Positions 61,419 to 64,000 of a stretch of 64,000 bases of DNA are shown here, one piece after another; position 1 is the first letter of the stretch, and each line of letters begins with the position of its first letter. A model generated the notes under the pieces. It did not search any database. It was not told the DNA's origin and saw nothing but the letters and a program-made list of their open reading frames with translations. The DNA is from JAGDMJ01 sp963809695. GTDB lineage: Bacteria > Bacteroidota > Ignavibacteria > UBA10030 > UBA6906. The position numbers and the translations under genes were made by a program. The stretch spans positions 186,001 through 250,000 of the forward strand of contig CAWEKI010000009.1 in assembly GCA_963809695.1 (NCBI GenBank), written 5' to 3'.

Positions 61419-61447
61419 TTGACTCTCCTCTTCCCCTTCCGTATCTT
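61419..61447 (+). promoter_or_regulatory. TTGACT-17-TATCTT promoter
   Basis: TTGACT (61419-61424), spacer CTCCTCTTCCCCTTCCG, TATCTT (61442-61447), nearly identical to the sensor-gene promoters. The next plausible gene starts almost 600 nt downstream. Confidence 0.75.
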
Positions 61448-61453
61448 TTTGCG

Positions 61454-62035
61454 AAACGAGTTCTTTGTATGAAACGCTCCTTTTAAGAGGCGTTTGACTT
61501 TCTGTGCCGGCTATAAAGGCAACCTCCGACTGGGAGGAATGAGATGGTCGGCTCGACAGTCACCCGCTGTAAGATTCCCCAAAAGCCTCACAGCGGGCAC
61601 ACAGGTATACACCTCAGGGCTAAAAGCAGATCCCTGAGCCATTCCATTACTCTTGAAGACATTCCTCCTCCCTCTTCCTGCATCCCGGATAGCAATAATC
61701 GTTCCATCCGAGAAGCACAGGCTTCGTCTGCAAAAGATTGCATGAAAAGTGAAACAACTTCACAGGGAATCGACTTTTTCACCGCTGGATTGTATTTCAG
61801 TTAGAGAGGAGATCAGGATTAGCCAAATTGTAGAAAGCAAAGATCAACAACGAGGTGATAGGTTTCAGGTATCATGAAGTATGAAGTCTGAGTTACCAGA
61901 TACCAACTACTGTCACCTGAGACCTGTATTTATGTTCGACATCTCCAATCGCTCCAATGTCTCCACCACTCTCCAGGTTCCAGAAGCAAATTCCCACCAG
62001 TAACATCGGATCGACTTCCTACACCGGGAGGTATT
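61454..62035 (+). other. Long leader or unassigned transcript before TonB gene
   Basis: About 580 nt without a convincing gene. It begins with a hairpin AAACGCT ... AGGCGTTT (61472-61495). An ATG at 61544 has a good GGGAGG upstream and opens an 86-codon frame of low-complexity, non-globular composition that I do not trust. Arms AGGTTTCAGGTATCA (61859-61873) and TGTCACCTGAGACCT (61912-61926) form an imperfect hairpin. No known riboswitch core is recognised. Confidence 0.4.
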
Positions 62036-64000
62036 ATGAGAGTTGTTATCCGATTCGTCCTGGCCTTTCTCCTTCTCACGACTGCATGCTTCGGCGCCGG
62101 CCGCATTAAGGGAAGGGTCGTTGACAAGCAGACGGACGAACCGCTCGTCGGCGCAAACGTCTTCATCCCCGGAACCTCCTCCGGCTCAGCCACAGGACCT
62201 GACGGTTCCTACCTCATCCTCGAAGTTCCCGCCGGGGTCTACAACTTAACCGCGAGGTACGTGGGGTACACTTCGATGACGATCGAGGAACTTCGGGTCT
62301 TCAATGATCTCACCACGGAAGTAAACCTCGCGCTCGTCTCCGAGGCCATCAACATCCAGGCAGTGATCGTAACTGCCGAGAGGCCCCTGGTCAATCCCAC
62401 AGCAACGAACGCGGTACGCATTGTGACCTCCGACCAGATTGCCACCCTCCCTGTCCGCACCGTCAACGAGATCCTGTCGTTGATGCCTGGCGTCAACTAT
62501 CAAGATGGCAACATCTATATCCGCGGTGGGCGAGTGGACGAAACTGGCTATTATCTGGAAGGCGTTTCCGTGACTGACCCTCAGTACGGAGGGCGAGGAG
62601 TTACCATTGCCTCACAAGCACTTGAAGAGATCTCGGTGCAGTCTGCAGGGTACGAAGCAGAATACGGCCGGGCAAATTCCGGAATCGTCCAACATCAGTT
62701 GAGGACTGCAAGTAACGAGTTTAAGGCCTTTGTTGAATTCATCACGGACAACATTACGGCGGCCAGCAAAGAATCCTGGACAGAGGGGAAGAAACGCATA
62801 GGTGCAACCTGGTACGGGTACAGCGACCTCAACGCCTCGATTAGTACACCTGTCTTTACAGAAAAGGTCAAACTCTTCGGCCTGTTCAATCATACCTTTC
62901 AGGCAGATAAGCACCCGCATCCATATCCGGGCTCCTCCATCGGGCTTGTCGTCGACCCAGGTACCGGTGACAGCGTCGATTTCAACTATCCGGCAGGGAT
63001 CAAGTTGAATAACTCTAACGAAATCTACACCGGGACGGGTACGCTCATGTTGGATTTCCATCCCCTGCAACTACGGTTCTCGGGATCATATTCAAGGGCG
63101 GTTACTTTCAGCGGATATCAAGCATGGCCGGGGGATGACCGTTCCCGAATCCCCAAGACCAACATTTACGACGGGTTCGCATCTCTTAAAGCGACATACT
63201 TCTTTTCGCCAACGGTTTTCGGAGAGATTAGCGGAGGCTGGTTTGGGTATTCCAGCAAGACCTTTGACCCGATGCTCACCGATAACTTCCTGGCTTATGG
63301 AGACAGCGTTGCGAATGCAGAGGCAGGGGTCATTTGGGAGCGTTCTCCCTTGGACCCCACTGGACGCTATGAGCCGCCACCCTGGAACCAGATCTATGGC
63401 TACTGGCTCGTGGCACCGGGAAAGCCCTGGTCAGAATACACGAAAATAGAGCGCTCCAACATATCACTCAACGGGGCCTTCTCCGCCCAACTTGGAAGGA
63501 ACCACATGTTGAAGCTAGGGGGTGATTACCAGAAATTCACGATCCGAACGTACCAAGTTGGATATCCTGACGGCCTGGCGAGGCAGATTGCACAGAACGA
63601 CGCCCTAGCTGCCTCGGATCCCTCGAAGATGACTATGGAGCAGCTCATGATCTGGAACTATGTAAACAACTACGGATACGATGTCCTCGGCTACACCAAC
63701 AACAGCTACACCTTCATTGGCCCCCGGCGCCCGGTCTTTGCCTCAGCATATATCCAGGACAGGATAGATTTCAACGATCTCGTTGTGAACATCGGATTGC
63801 GTTATGACTACATTAATACTGCTGCCTTTGTGCCGATCGATCCAAGTCATCCAGAACTTACGCGCGATCCTTACACTAATGAAGTCCATCCGGAGGGTCT
63901 CCGAAAATCTACTCCTTTCCAGAGTCTCTCCCCTCGTCTGGGGATCGCATACCCGGTTACCGACCGCACCGTGTTTCATGTCCAATACTCCAAGCTCGTG
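62036..64000 (+). CDS. TonB-dependent receptor (partial, runs off the window)
   Basis: 655 codons are open to the window end. GGGAGG precedes the ATG. The protein has a signal peptide (LAFLLLTTACFG), a CarboxypepD_reg-like domain (about 22-105, GRIKGRVVDKQTDEPLVGANV), a plug (about 115-225; LPVRTVNEILSLMPGV, IYIRGGRVDETGYYLEGV) and the beginning of the barrel with large loops (RNHMLKLGGDYQKF, YIQDRIDFNDLVVNIGLRYDY, SPRLGIAYPVTDRTVFHVQYSK). It is the oar/TonB type common in Ignavibacteria-like genomes. The substrate is unknown. The distal third and stop lie beyond 64000. Confidence 0.93.
   Translation, partial: MRVVIRFVLAFLLLTTACFGAGRIKGRVVDKQTDEPLVGANVFIPGTSSGSATGPDGSYLILEVPAGVYNLTARYVGYTSMTIEELRVFNDLTTEVNLALVSEAINIQAVIVTAERPLVNPTATNAVRIVTSDQIATLPVRTVNEILSLMPGVNYQDGNIYIRGGRVDETGYYLEGVSVTDPQYGGRGVTIASQALEEISVQSAGYEAEYGRANSGIVQHQLRTASNEFKAFVEFITDNITAASKESWTEGKKRIGATWYGYSDLNASISTPVFTEKVKLFGLFNHTFQADKHPHPYPGSSIGLVVDPGTGDSVDFNYPAGIKLNNSNEIYTGTGTLMLDFHPLQLRFSGSYSRAVTFSGYQAWPGDDRSRIPKTNIYDGFASLKATYFFSPTVFGEISGGWFGYSSKTFDPMLTDNFLAYGDSVANAEAGVIWERSPLDPTGRYEPPPWNQIYGYWLVAPGKPWSEYTKIERSNISLNGAFSAQLGRNHMLKLGGDYQKFTIRTYQVGYPDGLARQIAQNDALAASDPSKMTMEQLMIWNYVNNYGYDVLGYTNNSYTFIGPRRPVFASAYIQDRIDFNDLVVNIGLRYDYINTAAFVPIDPSHPELTRDPYTNEVHPEGLRKSTPFQSLSPRLGIAYPVTDRTVFHVQYSKLV

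Noticed and set aside
61500..61620. Riboswitch in the TonB leader
   Set aside because: I looked for cobalamin, TPP and c-di-GMP cores; the conserved boxes are absent.
1..64000. CRISPR array
   Set aside because: The repeats present are dispersed single copies with hairpins, not regularly spaced identical repeats with unique spacers, and no cas gene is seen.

Overview
The window looks like chromosomal DNA of a member of the Bacteroidota/FCB group, most likely an Ignavibacteria-like lineage. The main evidence is the C-terminal type IX secretion (T9SS) sorting tail (NYPNPFNPSTTI ... VYDILGREV ... LASGVYLYRL ... VLK-stop) on at least five secreted proteins, together with one-protein hybrid two-component sensors that carry periplasmic Reg_prop propellers, and TonB-dependent receptors. 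Many promoters read TTGACT-17-TATCTT. No T9SS machinery, rRNA or CRISPR is present. One intact tRNA (Asp) is seen.

Layout. 1-5 kb: a truncated CLC channel, small and hypothetical ORFs, a SnoaL-type lipoprotein, a GNAT acetyltransferase and a CPBP membrane protease. 5-12 kb (minus strand): DUF202 protein, outer-membrane MetA-like protein, glycine-zipper protein, Ser-type arylsulfatase with an ABM-domain protein, and a GAF-PAS sigma-54 activator. 12.5-16.5 kb: a propeller gene truncated by a repeat, an M2-type peptidase, a chimeric kinase/CocE pseudogene and a four-helix-bundle protein. 16.7-36.3 kb (minus strand): two tandem modules, each made of a hybrid sensor, a secreted propeller and a secreted peptidase (M28 in one, S41 in the other). 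Between them sits a compact two-gene DUF1670 element bounded by 17-bp inverted repeats. 36.4-43 kb: tRNA-Asp, tRNA fragments, a membrane-anchored hypothetical protein, a three-gene envelope operon ending in a GDPD lipoprotein, and a decayed secreted protein. 43-44.2 kb: an ArsR-AHSA1-SnoaL operon. 44.4-55 kb (plus strand): Ser/Thr kinase, propeller histidine kinase, NarL-type regulator, lone receiver, T9SS cargo and lipoprotein. 55-64 kb: a TonB receptor divergent from another propeller histidine kinase, then a second TonB receptor running off the window.

Two patterns tie the window together. First, propeller sensors repeatedly lie beside genes for secreted or outer-membrane proteins, which suggests cue sensing linked to export of specific cargo. 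Second, a modular intergenic cassette recurs about ten times. It consists of a GGCAYCC hairpin, a conserved block, a long GC-rich hairpin whose stem varies with compensation, and an AT-rich palindrome, in some copies followed by a TTGACT promoter and a 58-60 nt leader. It separates transcription units, and one copy has truncated a gene. The cassette and the DUF1670 element are the best candidates for undescribed biology here.
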